Of a stretch of DNA of 64,000 bases, positions 46,422 through 56,778 are shown in pieces (the stretch's first letter is position 1; the number at the start of each line of letters is the position of its first letter). The translations under genes were made by a program, and so were the position numbers. The notes beneath the pieces are model-generated. The model saw only the letters and a list, made by a program, of their open reading frames with translations. It was not told the DNA's origin and ran no database searches. This stretch comes from Coniochaeta sp. PMI_546 (taxonomy: Eukaryota; Ascomycota; Sordariomycetes; Coniochaetales; Coniochaetaceae): the NCBI GenBank assembly GCA_021432605.1, contig MU271149.1:1116001-1180000 (forward strand), given 5' to 3'.

Positions 46422-47461
46422 ATGGATACGCAGAGGACTGAGTCGGCACCGCCGCTGTTCCGAGCAGTTGCAAGCTCGACGCGGCCTCTTTATCAACTTC
46501 TGAAGTGCATCAGTTTCTCCAGCAAAATCCATGTCGAGATAACAGAAGGAGGGCTGAGGTTCGCGGCCGATCATGCGAGAGTGATGCAAGGTATGGACAT
46601 GTTTGTCTATCTCCAGGTTTGCGACACTAACGGCCATACATAGGTGTCGCTCACTGGAACAAGAGTCTTTTTACCTCCTACACAACGAATCTATCCGCCG
46701 CACAGGACGACGAAGAAGAAGTCGAGACACCCAACTTTCAAATTTCACTCCCAGCTCTGCTTGAAACCCTCCAGATATTTGGTGCTGCCGATGCCGCTGC
46801 TCGTCAAGCCAAGGCTGAGGCAGATCCCTACCGCAGCAATATCCGTAACTACAGACCCGATGCGTTCAGCAATCAGACCCTGGGCATGTCAGGTACTTGC
46901 TGTCTCTCGTACACACAAGAAGGCGAACCCTTCAGCATCATCCTTGAAGAGGCAGGAGTGAACACGACCTGCAACCTCGTCACCTACCTCCCCGAGTCAC
47001 CAGAGGATATCCCCTTTGACATCCAACAACTCTCCTTCAAGATCATCACGCAGTCCCGTTGGCTTCTAGACGCCCTGGCAGAGATTGCCCCTACCTCTCC
47101 GGACAAGCTTACCATAGTAGCGTCGAAGAACGCGCCTTACCTGCGGCTCTCTAGTTCAGGGTCGCTGGGCAGCTCGAGTGTCGACTTCGCCAAGGGACGC
47201 GATCTGCTCGAGACGTTCTCTATCCGCGAGCGATGGGTGCAAACATTCAAGTTCGACATGATCAAGTCGGCGAGCGAGGCAATGAGGATCGCGTCAAAGG
47301 TCAGCTTGCGCGGGGATACACAAGGTGTCTTGAGCATGCAATTCATGGTAGAGGTCGAGGGCGGTGGCATCAATTTCTTGGACTTCCGGTTTGTGCCTTA
47401 TGCGGACCAGGAGGAGGATGACGAAGACGGCGATGACGAGGACGGAGTCGAGGCGGAATAA
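46422..47461 (+). CDS. rad1: Checkpoint clamp subunit Rad1 (9-1-1 complex)
   Basis: Exons 46422-46590 and 46644-47461 (53-nt intron, CTAAC branch site) give 328 residues. The first PCNA-like half contains LFRAVASSTRPLYQLLKCISFSSK, VEITEGGLRFAADHARVMQGVAHWNKSLF and ISLPALLETLQIFG. The second half has FDIQQLSFKIITQSRWLLDALAEI, KLTIVASKNAPYLRLSSSGSLGSSSVDF and the end block GGGINFLDFRFVPYAD. Rad1 forms the Rad9-Hus1-Rad1 ring that is loaded at DNA damage and activates ATR-type signalling. The acidic tail (DEDGDDEDGVEAE) is common in fungi. The ATG used is the first in frame. Confidence 0.94.
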
Positions 47462-48159
47462 ACCCCTGTGGTCTCCAATCATGCCGTCTGGGTCAGCTGA
47501 CAATACCAGCAATGCTGGGGATTGCGAACGAGTCGGAGTTACACTCGGTTGCTCAGTTGTTGGAATGGTACTAGGTGTCTCAAGTTCTTCTTTCCTTCCA
47601 TGCCGATGTCCCTCTTGAGGGTCATCTGAATCATTTCCAGAAGGCTTCTAGTTCTTCTCAGTAGCAATGCTGATGTCTCGTTCTACGCCAGCAGATACAC
47701 GTGTACATTGTGATAGCACGTGTAGTCTGAATTCTTCAACGATGCCAGCAACGCGGGCCACGATACTACTCAAGTCTCAGATAGCCCTACCGCCGTGCAT
47801 ACTGGCGACTGCACTATCGGTGCATCGCCACGAGGCCCTCCCAAACAGCTTGTGCACTAGTAAGTCCAGCCAATAGCGGTTAACATGGCCGTGCAGTAGA
47901 TCCGGAATGGACCGAAGGCTCACTCTTCCACCAACTGCGTGATGTATGCAGCTCACTATGACATGCGGCTCTTTAACGCGTGCTATGGCTGCAAAAATCA
48001 TAATCAGCTCGCTCAGGTCAGGGTGCGTCAACCAGATGAGGAATGGCGGAACTCGTCGGCAGTGCCGCCGACGACTGCTGTTGGCGCTTTCGGCTACCCA
48101 TATGCTGTCGGCGGTGACTAGTGTACAAGGAGACTGTCGGCATTTCGTCCATTAGGGCA
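47462..48159. other. Intergenic downstream of rad1
   Basis: About 700 bases of rad1 3' flank; no ORF with protein character was recognised. Confidence 0.5.
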
Positions 48160-48624
48160 TTAATTGGCTGTTTTCTTTGCGAAAATCGAACGTTCCACGA
48201 GCGAGCGCCCGGTTCCCAACACAGCTGGAAGATGGATCCTGTGGTCATCCTCAGCATCGGATTCAAACTCTTCAAGTTCGGTTGAGGTGCTAGAACCTCT
48301 CAAGCTTCAGGAAGCAATCTTTGCTGGAATGCTTCGCGATGAGCTAGGGTCAAGAGTTGAGCCCTTCTCTACACTAGTAGAAGCAAAAATACCGAGCCTC
48401 GCTCCGGATTCACGCCCAGCCAAGCCAGCGAGAGGGCTTCTGCCGTCTACCACGTCATCGCCACTTCGTCAGGAATGTTGCTTTGCGGGATTCATCGGTT
48501 TAGTGTCACTGCCACTGTCGTTGACGGCCGTACCGACATTTAGTGCTGATCGGAGGGTCCCTTGGCCCTGCTGAAGACGATTGCGGAACCTCTCCCAGCG
48601 AGGAAGCACCGCCAGTCTTGGTGT
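48160..48624 (-). pseudogene. Minus-strand coding relic of unknown family
   Basis: The minus-strand frame reads for 155 codons with protein-like composition, for example RWERFRNRLQQGQ, VVDGRSPLAGLAGRESGARL, STELEEFESDAEDDH and HLPAVLGTGRSLVERSIFAKKTAN, ending at TAA 48162-48160. Two in-frame TGA codons interrupt it (48471-48469 and 48309-48307). There is no start codon or clear splice signals, so it cannot make a protein as it stands. Both breaks are of the CGA-to-TGA type that cytosine deamination or RIP can create, but that origin is inference. Another frame (ORF at 48506-48739) is also open in its upstream part, so the left limit is unclear. Confidence 0.4.
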
Positions 48625-48739
48625 TTATCTGCAGTGTCTTAGTTGCAAGCGAGCTATGTCTTTGGGACCCTCTTCCTAAGTGGGAGCAGGTATTTTGATG
48701 TCTCAGGATCCTGATATCGCTTAGCTTCCCTGCGGGCAC

Positions 48740-49067
48740 ATCACAGTAAGTTGGTGAGTCTGGAATGTGTAGATCCCGCTTTTATCTGTTGGATCTGTTG
48801 GAGATGGGCACCATTTTGGCTTCACGCTGCTCCTTTACCGTTTGTCCGTTTACTTGACCCTCCCACTCTTGTCCTTCCCATCATTACATATAAGGATATA
48901 TCTGCACTCCCCTCCATTCCTTCGACGGCTGATCGTCGCTCTCCATCAACGCGTCTCCAATACACCAACACGCTTGTTGATATATCAGATACATCATCAA
49001 ACTCTCACACAACAGACTTTGTCATACTTCACACACTTCCTGTCACTCTCATCCACAGAACAGAATC
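48740..49067. other. Promoter region of the 96-residue ORF
   Basis: Contains a TATA-like CATATAAGG near 48887 and a CT-rich leader running to the ATG at 49068. Confidence 0.45.
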
Positions 49068-49358
49068 ATGTTTCCCAACGCAAACCAGAATAGGGACATC
49101 CCCTGGACCCAGTACGAGGCAAAGACACCACGCAGTCGCACCTCGTCCCTGGCATCCATCGCATCCATCGCCTCCTTCAGCTCTATGGCCAGGAGACTCT
49201 CCAACTTCTGGAGGCCCAACGAGCGGGACGCGCAACGCAGGCAAAGTATGCCGGTCGCAACAGAGAGGAAATACGTCCATGTTCCCGTGCACGCTGCATC
49301 TTCGCACATGAGGACGACGCAGACGGCCGCCTCCAGGAAGGCGAGCGTAGCCTTATGA
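49068..49358 (+). CDS. Small Ser/Arg-rich protein of unknown function
   Basis: A single exon of 96 residues. It opens MFPNANQNRDIPWTQYEAK, then SRTSSLASIASIASFSSMARRLSNFWRPNERDA, and ends with a basic, Thr/Ala-rich tail. The Ser-rich SLASIASIASFSS stretch followed by LSNFWRP resembles short fungal proteins with an amphipathic helix, but no domain can be named. In support of a real gene: a TATA-like element and CT-rich leader upstream, a purine at -3 of the ATG, and codon-like composition. No intron is evident. An ORF in another frame from 49359 onward may be its 3'-UTR. Confidence 0.55.
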   Translation: MFPNANQNRDIPWTQYEAKTPRSRTSSLASIASIASFSSMARRLSNFWRPNERDAQRRQSMPVATERKYVHVPVHAASSHMRTTQTAASRKASVAL

Positions 49359-52300
49359 TTGGGAAATCACGATTCCGTGGCTCACGGAAGCGCAAAATGG
49401 ACGCTCCCTGGACAGCATCATGCCGATTCGAAACGCAGTCTAAGGAAGAAACCGTGGACTCGCCTGTTTTTGGCGGGTCGACACTCCTTGAAGAAAACTA
49501 CCTCTTCTCCCAATGCGACCAGTCGCGTGTTAGATGTCATCACAGACATGAGAAAGACCCTGCATTCTTGTTTTTTCGCCTGTTTGGGAACTAATGGAAG
49601 GGAGAGGAGGACTGGCATGTGTATGTGGATACACCCTTGGAAAAGGCCTTGGAAAGGGTTGGCTTTTTTGGGGGCTAGATGCCTCATGAACCCACGGATG
49701 GGAATGGGGTCACGGTCACGGTCACAGAAGTTGACCCGGTCGGGAAGCGTATGGTAACGGTAACATATAACATTGACGGCAGATGCCGCAGTTGATCGCA
49801 GGTTAGGTCAACAAATACGGGGGAAAGTCCCCAGTTTAATGCATACACTATACCCACGCATCTCGGCTTTCTCTGCACGATGGTTGAATATCTTTTAGTC
49901 ACTCGCGCTCATATGAAGGGACTCGGTCCGGGGGACGGCCAACTGTACGTCCGCAAGAGCAGAGTGCCAACGCCGATACGCCCCGGAGAGCATGAGCTCC
50001 GGGTGGAGCACATTCCTACCGGAAACGACCAAAGTGTGTGCTTGGAATGTATGCCATCCCTCTTTGGCAGGTCCCTCGGTGATCAACCCCACGAGCGAAC
50101 CCCCGGTTGAGTGCCTCTATGTCTTACCTTGACAGCCTTGAGAATCCTCACCGGTTTTTATATGGCTTAGCGCAGGAATTCCCGTCAGCGCATCATGAGA
50201 GCACTCGGCGTGCGATAGAGGCTATACAGAATCCAGTTAGGGTTGCGAGTAGGACCCTTGATAGTCATGCTTCCGGATACGGTCAGTGTCACGCGGCTTG
50301 GAATAGCACTTTTTGGTGAATCATAAAGCTTGTGTGACCTCGCTAGGCCAAAGGGATTCAGGCTCTATGAAAAAAGTGAATCCACCATCAGCACGGGTGC
50401 AGGGTCGCGATCCAGCAAATGTGCGGCAAATGCTATGCAGCAGATTCTCCTACACGTGCAGGCTCACAGCGTCCATGCTGATCGGCGATGAGAGATCTTG
50501 GTTGAGACGGCGGTAGATCGACCCGCAGGGCTGAGCAGAGAGCTTCGATGCAATCATGCAAGACAGCCCGGCCAGAAGGGCGAAGCGAACGGTTGATCTC
50601 TGCGTCCAAAATAGCTTTCACTGGTTGGTTGGGGCGCGTGGATAAAGTCCTTGGTTGCCATTCCGCGCCTTTTCCGCGCCTATACTCGGCAGTCCATCTT
50701 TGCCAAGAGCTTGACGGGCATGATGAGCATGGCCGCGCATTATGTGCGGCGCAGGATGGGCTTGAGGTTTGCTTGAGCATACGCGGTTGGGGAACTTGGG
50801 GTGACATCGATGGACCTGCGAGGAGGCGCATTATGTGCCTTGATCTCGTGTGCTGAGAGCGGATGAGGCTTGTTTCAGGATACCCAACTATTGACTCTTT
50901 TCACCCGGACGTCTAGCAAGATAGTGAGGTTCGTGGTACCAATGACATGGGAAGTCTCATCCAACTTTTGACACTGTAGTTGATGTGCTGGCAGGTTGTC
51001 GCAAGAGTCACCAGCTCAGTAACAAGGCACCTGCCGGCTATTCCTGCCAGACACTGAGTGGCAGCAGCTGTCAGACCGCTGAGGCTGACCCCGGACAGCT
51101 TTATCCCCCCCATTTCATCCAAATTACCAGGTTTCTTCAACAGATGTCAGCAACACCAGCTCCAGGATCCCGCGTTGTTGTCGTTATCGTTATCGACCAG
51201 TGTCACCGCATTCATGTTGGCGTCCGGGCTGCCGACATGAAGCTGGGACTGTCTGCGAATGCTGTTCTGCCAAACTTCTCTAGGGTGAAACCGACAAGCA
51301 ATATGCCGCTATCTGTGCAGAGCAACCATCACCGTCGACCTCACGCAGTAGCCGTGTATTCCTGCCACATTTCACGCAATGCTTACCTGACTCCCGATGT
51401 TGTTTGTCAGGTTGGCATGATGGCGGCTCCGGGTCCTATGTTGACAACTGGTGGCAACCCATGTTGGCCCGCTTGGACTGCAGGGTACACGGCTGGCAAC
51501 CTGGATCCGTTGCTTCTCGAACCGCTCTTCCCACCAACGTACCCTCCTTGCCCGCTCGCGGGTTGCATTCCGGATGGCCAACACGTTACCGAGTCCAGGC
51601 CTCGAAGCTTGGCCCCTTCGTGCATCCGTCAATCGCTTTGTGCTCGAGTGCACCGCTGCCCTCCTGCAGGCTATCATCTCCAAGTCGCTGTCTTCCACCA
51701 CGTCGGGAACAAGATAGATCTCCCCAAATAATTGGGGTTGCGCTGTGTCCCTCTGAAGAAAAGCAGCAACAACCCAGCTCCATCGGTTTTCGCATTGTCT
51801 CGACAGGTTCTTTCATACGAGTAGTCTATTGACGTCGTGCCACTATCCTACCCTTGAGAAGGACAATTGTCCGGGGAAATGCATACCACTCCTTCGTGTG
51901 TTACGACTCAAGCTCCAGGGATCGGTTCAAGCCCCGGTGCTGCCATAGGTGATCAGGAGATGCATGTTGCCGTCGAGCAATGTCGCACGACCGAGTTTGT
52001 GCTCCTTCCTTTTTGTCTTTTGAATTGGTGTGCTCTGAGACCGAGGACTCGACAGAACCATCAGCCGTCTTACAATCCTCCTCTAAGTCTCTGCCGCTTC
52101 CCATGATAAGTTGGCGTCTGGTGCTTCGTTCCATATGTTAGTGACAATGACGTTATGTATGCCAGTGCATACCAACGCATAACGGTACAACAGTGCCCTG
52201 TCTGGGCCAACAGCCGGCTCACGGTTATGACAATGAGAGAGCATTGTAAGGTTCCAAACATAACCACTTTTTAATATCGAGAATTTCGCTTCCATATTGC

Positions 52301-53101
52301 CAACAGATATGGTGCCAGTGGAGCTGCGGTCGCGTATGCAAGTCACCACACCATGGCTGAGGGAGCAGCGGTTCGGAAGCCCGGAAAATAGCAACTGGCA
52401 TTGGCGGGCCAATGGATCGCGATAAAAATAAGCTTCCTGAACACTACAAACTCTCAACAGGGGTAATAGGAACTACAAACTGCCTTCCATGGCCCCCGGC
52501 TCGGCAGGCCACCCTCCAGCTTTCGCAGGGACGGATTTAGTGCTCTGTCCACTCATCAGGCACTTGAATGCTTAGTCCTCCAGCCTGGGTACCGCACATC
52601 ATGCGGCCAGGCAGTCCACAGCGCCACGCTCGTGATAAAGTGACCTTGGGCTATACTTGTCCGGAGAGAACTGTATCTCTACCTATTCATGAATGTACGC
52701 TGCAACGCTGGACATATGGCGAGACAGGGGAGTGTGCCATTGGGCAGTTCTGATTATACATCCACGTTGTGCTACGTCGTACACATCCATTGACGGTTTC
52801 GTTGGTAGCATGAAGGGTTCAGTTAATAGACTCTCTCCCTCTCTTTCCATCTGTTGCGTGCTGCTTCTTTCAAGAACCTATACTGTATAACGGATTCTTG
52901 AGCTCATCGTCCCTCAGTCTCATGAACCGACTTGACTAGCTTGACTTGCGCCAAACGTGACGTCCTGTGTTATTGGTAGTATTATTTCGTCCCGGGCCAT
53001 TGATATTGGCCATGTAATTATACCTATCACCGGCCTTGATCTTCATTCCTTTCTCATTATCAATTCTAGGGCTACTCCAGCAGATTGAGTTCCTATCCAC
53101 G
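49359..53101. other. 3.7-kb intergenic region
   Basis: The largest gap. Several overlapping open frames occur at 50985-51832 (the longest is 248 codons but starts at GTG and has no known motif). A short CACGGT run lies near 49711-49725. A pyrimidine-rich leader at 52825-53100 precedes the next gene. No gene is called. Confidence 0.5.
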
Positions 53102-55498
53102 ATGCTGTCTCGATCGAACTTCAGCATTCGAAGGCTCATCTCACAGCGGCGGCAGGGCTCTGATGATGACCTCTTCTGGGATAACGACGAGAAAGCCAGT
53201 TCGAGGTTTACGGATGGCAGAGAAAGTCCAAGCCCGCCTCTGAAGGCCGAAGATCGCAAACGCCGGAACAGCAGGTCGTGGATGTCAAAGCCAGCAACAA
53301 AGAAAATTCCACAACCAATTATCATTATAAGGAACAGCGAAGAACTTCACCGGATAACCCATCTACCCCCTCTTCCAGACACGCCACATTCTGCAAAGAG
53401 TTCTTTGTGCAGTTGTGAACAGCATGCTTCTGGCTTCGCATCGCCTCGGCGCCTCCCACGGGGTGCGAGCCCAGGGCCCTCGCCCGGTCATGGGTCAATC
53501 AAGTCAAAGACATACAGCGCAAGGAGAGTTTCTCCACCTCCTGGTTCACCTTTGGAAAACCCTCGACCATCTCCCCGGCTGCCAATAGACACAAGGAAGA
53601 AGTCGGTTAGGTCTCTTCCCAGTCCAACAAAGTTGACCTTTGATCTGCTTGAGGCTCTGGAGATTCAACCTGACAACATAGCGATGACAACTCCGATGCC
53701 CATAATGCCACCAACACCGCCAAGGAAGAGTACTCCAACTCCAGACGGGGAGTCGGAAGGGCCTTCCGACAATGTACGACAGCTCATACGAGAAGCCGAC
53801 GACGCATTTGATCCTGTCGGGGCCTGTTTACGCATGGATAAGAACCCTGAATTTGATGCTCAGGTGGCTGAGGAGGAGACACTCATCACTCCACCACCTA
53901 CGAGGCCGGCTCCCACTCCGCCAGTTCGAAGAAGGCCGGCTCCCCTGAGACAAACTACCATCAAGAGGCGGCTGTCGAAACCAGCCCTGTCGCCTCTGAA
54001 ATCACCAACGAGATCTGCATCTGTCTCGAAGGTCAAGAGACAAAAGTCACAGAAGTCGCGAAATGGGAGGCAGCCTCGACCTGCTGCCAAGAAGCAGAGG
54101 TCGAAATGGTCTGTCAATGCCAAGGATTTACTCACTGTACGATTGTTTAATCGGCTTGAAGTTGATGAAGTACTCTCACCTACTCGGCTTCAGGAGATAC
54201 GGATGAGTGGAGCCTCCCAGATCCAGTCGAGGAGATCATCAGAGACATTGCGGACTATCCAGTCTGACGGCAGCGATACCCCGGTCGATCCATTCAACCT
54301 TCAAGACTTACCTACCCGTATAGGAGCTGCGGGTGTAAGGCTTTCGATTCCTTCCCCAATTGTAGAAGTACCAACGCCTCGAACGTTTGACTTCAATCTT
54401 GTGGCGGAGCATAGAGTGTCGTTGCTGAACGATGAAAATAATGCCAGAACAGACAAAACACCCCTCCCACCACTATCTACGACGAAAGAAACAATTCTTG
54501 CCCAAAGCCGACCAGAATACGACGTGATGGCCATCAAGGACGCTCCCTTCCCAGCTCCACCGGCCAAGAATCCCCTTCGCTTTGCGTCTACCTCTCGAAA
54601 AGACCTCACCCACCTCCCCAGCATCCCAGAGGTACTGGTCACAACCCCTGAGAACTTCACCCTCTCCTCATCAACTACCCCATTATCTGCACACAAACCA
54701 CCAAAAACAGCAGACGAGCCATTCATATACCTCCCTAGCAGCCCCTACACGCTGACAATGCCCGCCTTCCGCCACGGCCCCATCCGCCTCGCCAAGGCAG
54801 ACGTTGCCCTCGCATACAGCAGCTCCAAGCTCGCCACTGCTGTGCTGGACGATAGTCTCGACTGGACGGCCTTCCACATGGCCATCCTGGGCGGAGCGGG
54901 TGACCTCTACGGCGAAGCGACAGATTACTCGCGACGCGGTGATGGAGAAGAGAACGAAATAGACGAACTGTGCGAATGGTTCGACGAGTTCGGTTTCGCC
55001 GGCTGGGGAAGACTTGATCGCGGCACACAGCCTACTTCGCCCGACACGGCGGTGGAGGGGAAGTGCTCGCCCGTTAGCTCAAAGAGTAGCAAGTCTGGTC
55101 AATACCTGCCTATCCCTGTTGAGAAGGAGTTTTCCAGCGGGTTCTGGCATCCGCGGTCCGGGGACGAGATCGGCACGGAGGCGAGCGGTCGGTTTGATAG
55201 AGCTAGGAGTGTAGGGCTTAGGAGGTGGACTGTCGAGGGCCATCCGAAGAGATACGAGGGCACGATGGTGATAGACAGTAGTAGACGGCCGAGTGTCGAC
55301 AGCGTGGCGAGTCTTCCACAGAGTCCGATGTTGGACCTGGTCGTGAGCAGGGACTTGGATGGCAACGAGTATATTGTGCCGATGGGGTACAACCTCAGTC
55401 ACGATCTAGGGGATTTTCTCAGCTGGGAGGCGGAGAATGTGTATGCTGCTGCGTTCCATGGGGGTGAAACGGAAGGGGAGGCGGAGTTGGAAGGATAA
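53102..55498 (+). CDS. Fungal-specific protein of unknown function, largely disordered
   Basis: A single exon of 798 residues from the first in-frame ATG. About residues 1-560 are disordered and rich in Ser, Pro, Arg and Lys, with basic clusters (RRPAPLRQTTIKRRLSKP, KVKRQKSQKSRNGRQPRPAAKKQRSK) that may be nuclear localisation signals. About residues 560-800 look folded: LTMPAFRHGPIRLAKADVAL, DSLDWTAFHMAILGGAGDLYG, IDELCEWFDEFGFAGWGRL. The MPAFRHGPIRL..LDWTAFxMAILGGAG..EWFDxFGF block is one I associate with an uncharacterised ascomycete family. There is no catalytic motif, so a regulatory or scaffold role is all that can be guessed. Confidence 0.78.
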   Translation: MLSRSNFSIRRLISQRRQGSDDDLFWDNDEKASSRFTDGRESPSPPLKAEDRKRRNSRSWMSKPATKKIPQPIIIIRNSEELHRITHLPPLPDTPHSAKSSLCSCEQHASGFASPRRLPRGASPGPSPGHGSIKSKTYSARRVSPPPGSPLENPRPSPRLPIDTRKKSVRSLPSPTKLTFDLLEALEIQPDNIAMTTPMPIMPPTPPRKSTPTPDGESEGPSDNVRQLIREADDAFDPVGACLRMDKNPEFDAQVAEEETLITPPPTRPAPTPPVRRRPAPLRQTTIKRRLSKPALSPLKSPTRSASVSKVKRQKSQKSRNGRQPRPAAKKQRSKWSVNAKDLLTVRLFNRLEVDEVLSPTRLQEIRMSGASQIQSRRSSETLRTIQSDGSDTPVDPFNLQDLPTRIGAAGVRLSIPSPIVEVPTPRTFDFNLVAEHRVSLLNDENNARTDKTPLPPLSTTKETILAQSRPEYDVMAIKDAPFPAPPAKNPLRFASTSRKDLTHLPSIPEVLVTTPENFTLSSSTTPLSAHKPPKTADEPFIYLPSSPYTLTMPAFRHGPIRLAKADVALAYSSSKLATAVLDDSLDWTAFHMAILGGAGDLYGEATDYSRRGDGEENEIDELCEWFDEFGFAGWGRLDRGTQPTSPDTAVEGKCSPVSSKSSKSGQYLPIPVEKEFSSGFWHPRSGDEIGTEASGRFDRARSVGLRRWTVEGHPKRYEGTMVIDSSRRPSVDSVASLPQSPMLDLVVSRDLDGNEYIVPMGYNLSHDLGDFLSWEAENVYAAAFHGGETEGEAELEG

Positions 55499-55869
55499 TG
55501 CCTTCTGTTTCTTGATGAGATAGACAGGAGAGTGCCTTCTTTATCGGACAGAGATATTACAATTGTGACCGAGTTCCAAATACCACTTATGGTACTTGTT
55601 TACAATCTTCTTGCTCCAATTCTTCTCCCACTCCCACTGTCGTCCGTTACCATCAGGACTATATCACTACCTCAGTGGAGCTCTATTACAGTTTTTAACT
55701 TCGGTGTTACCTCAATTCCATCATCACTCGGCTATACCACTGGAATGGGTTCAACCATCGCTTAGACCGCCTTGTTCCTTCGTCTCTATTGCAACACACT
55801 GTTGACTTTAGTTTGACTTTTGACGCGGTAGATTCGACGAGTCCCAGAAGTGCAATATCCGGAGGCAAA
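55499..55869. other. Intergenic between the 798-residue gene and the HNH-family gene
   Basis: About 370 bases; nothing recognised besides flanking leader sequence. Confidence 0.5.
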
Positions 55870-56778
55870 ATGGCAACCGAACATTCTCTGAACCCTAGCT
55901 TCAGGAGTGCTCTGCTCATCTCCGACACCATCAAATTCCGCCACCCCGGACAGCACCACGACGTCAGTACGTTCCTAGACCTCCCAAGAGTAGACATCGT
56001 ACCAGGTCATACTACACGTGGACTACATTACCGGACCGCCATCACAGCATGCGAGATTGTGGCCCACAACGCGTTTGGACACGGTCGGCTAACTTCAGAC
56101 GCCGAGGGCCTGCACCCGATTGAAGTTTCCGACGATACGATTCTCCAGGACAAAGAATACTACTTCCACGTCAAGGGGTTCGACACATACACCATCACCC
56201 GTTCTTTCAGGGACTAGGTGTTCCCTCATAACCGCATCCCTGAGTACTGGCCCAAAGCATACAAGACCAGCCCCAAGCTCGGCTGTGCCGTCACGAAGAC
56301 CTCCTCATTCGGAGTCGAGAAAGCCTATCTTGTCCCTCCAGTCGAGAACTGCTGGTACTCAAGGAACAGCATGAATGCCTACGAACCCCCGGACCTGCAA
56401 GACTCCAAATTCGGGCCGTTGTTTCCGACGGGCATCGAGAACTTGCGAAATTGGCTGCAGCTGAGAATGGATATTTGCTCGGTGTTCCATCAAGCCTGGT
56501 TTGCCATTGTACCGAAGCGTGTGGATCCCACGTCGACTGATGGCCCCAGATGGGTTGTTCATACTCTCTCGCCTGCCGCCGGGGAGTTCTGGACTCAGTA
56601 TCACAACCGTATTGTGGATGAGCTGGAAGATGGATCCCGGCCCTATCTCTTCTGCCGGTTTGCTTGGGCAATCTTTCAACGCGTCGAACTTTTGCATGAC
56701 AAGGCCTGGCGCCAAGCCTCTCCTCCAGCGGAGCAGAGATCACTGTCAAAGGAGGTCCTGGACACCTATGACATGTAG
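55870..56778 (+). pseudogene. Stop-interrupted gene of the fungal HNH-domain family
   Basis: One frame runs 303 codons from ATG 55870 to TAG 56778, interrupted by an in-frame TAG at codon 116 (56215-56217). The layout fits a large ascomycete family: SDTIKFRHPG and ITACEIVAHNAFGHGRLTSD, then EYYFHVKG, then SFRD(stop)VFPHNRIPEYW where relatives have FRxWxFPHxxLPxxW, then the HNH-like module and WFAIVPKR...RWVVHTLSP, ending PYLFCRFAWAIF. In the HNH module, the His of relatives' AHLVP is Tyr (KAYLVP), and the His and Asp after RMDI are replaced (RMDICSVFHQAWF). Nuclease activity is therefore unlikely even apart from the stop. A splice that removes the stop was looked for: ...GACTAG could act as an acceptor at 56217, but no good donor upstream was found. 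This comparison is from memory and needs alignment. Confidence 0.7.

Noticed and set aside
49355-49757. Two overlapping plus-strand ORFs just after the 96-residue gene
   Set aside because: They lack an ATG in the better frame and a recognisable domain; more likely 3'-UTR.
50985-51731. 248-codon open frame on the plus strand
   Set aside because: It begins at GTG, has several competing frames over the same bases, and shows no domain or conserved-looking block; probably an effect of high GC.
56200-56217. CCCGTTCTTTCAG and GGACTAG as splice acceptors removing the stop in the HNH-family gene
   Set aside because: No good donor in phase lies upstream and the protein alignment is continuous across the stop.
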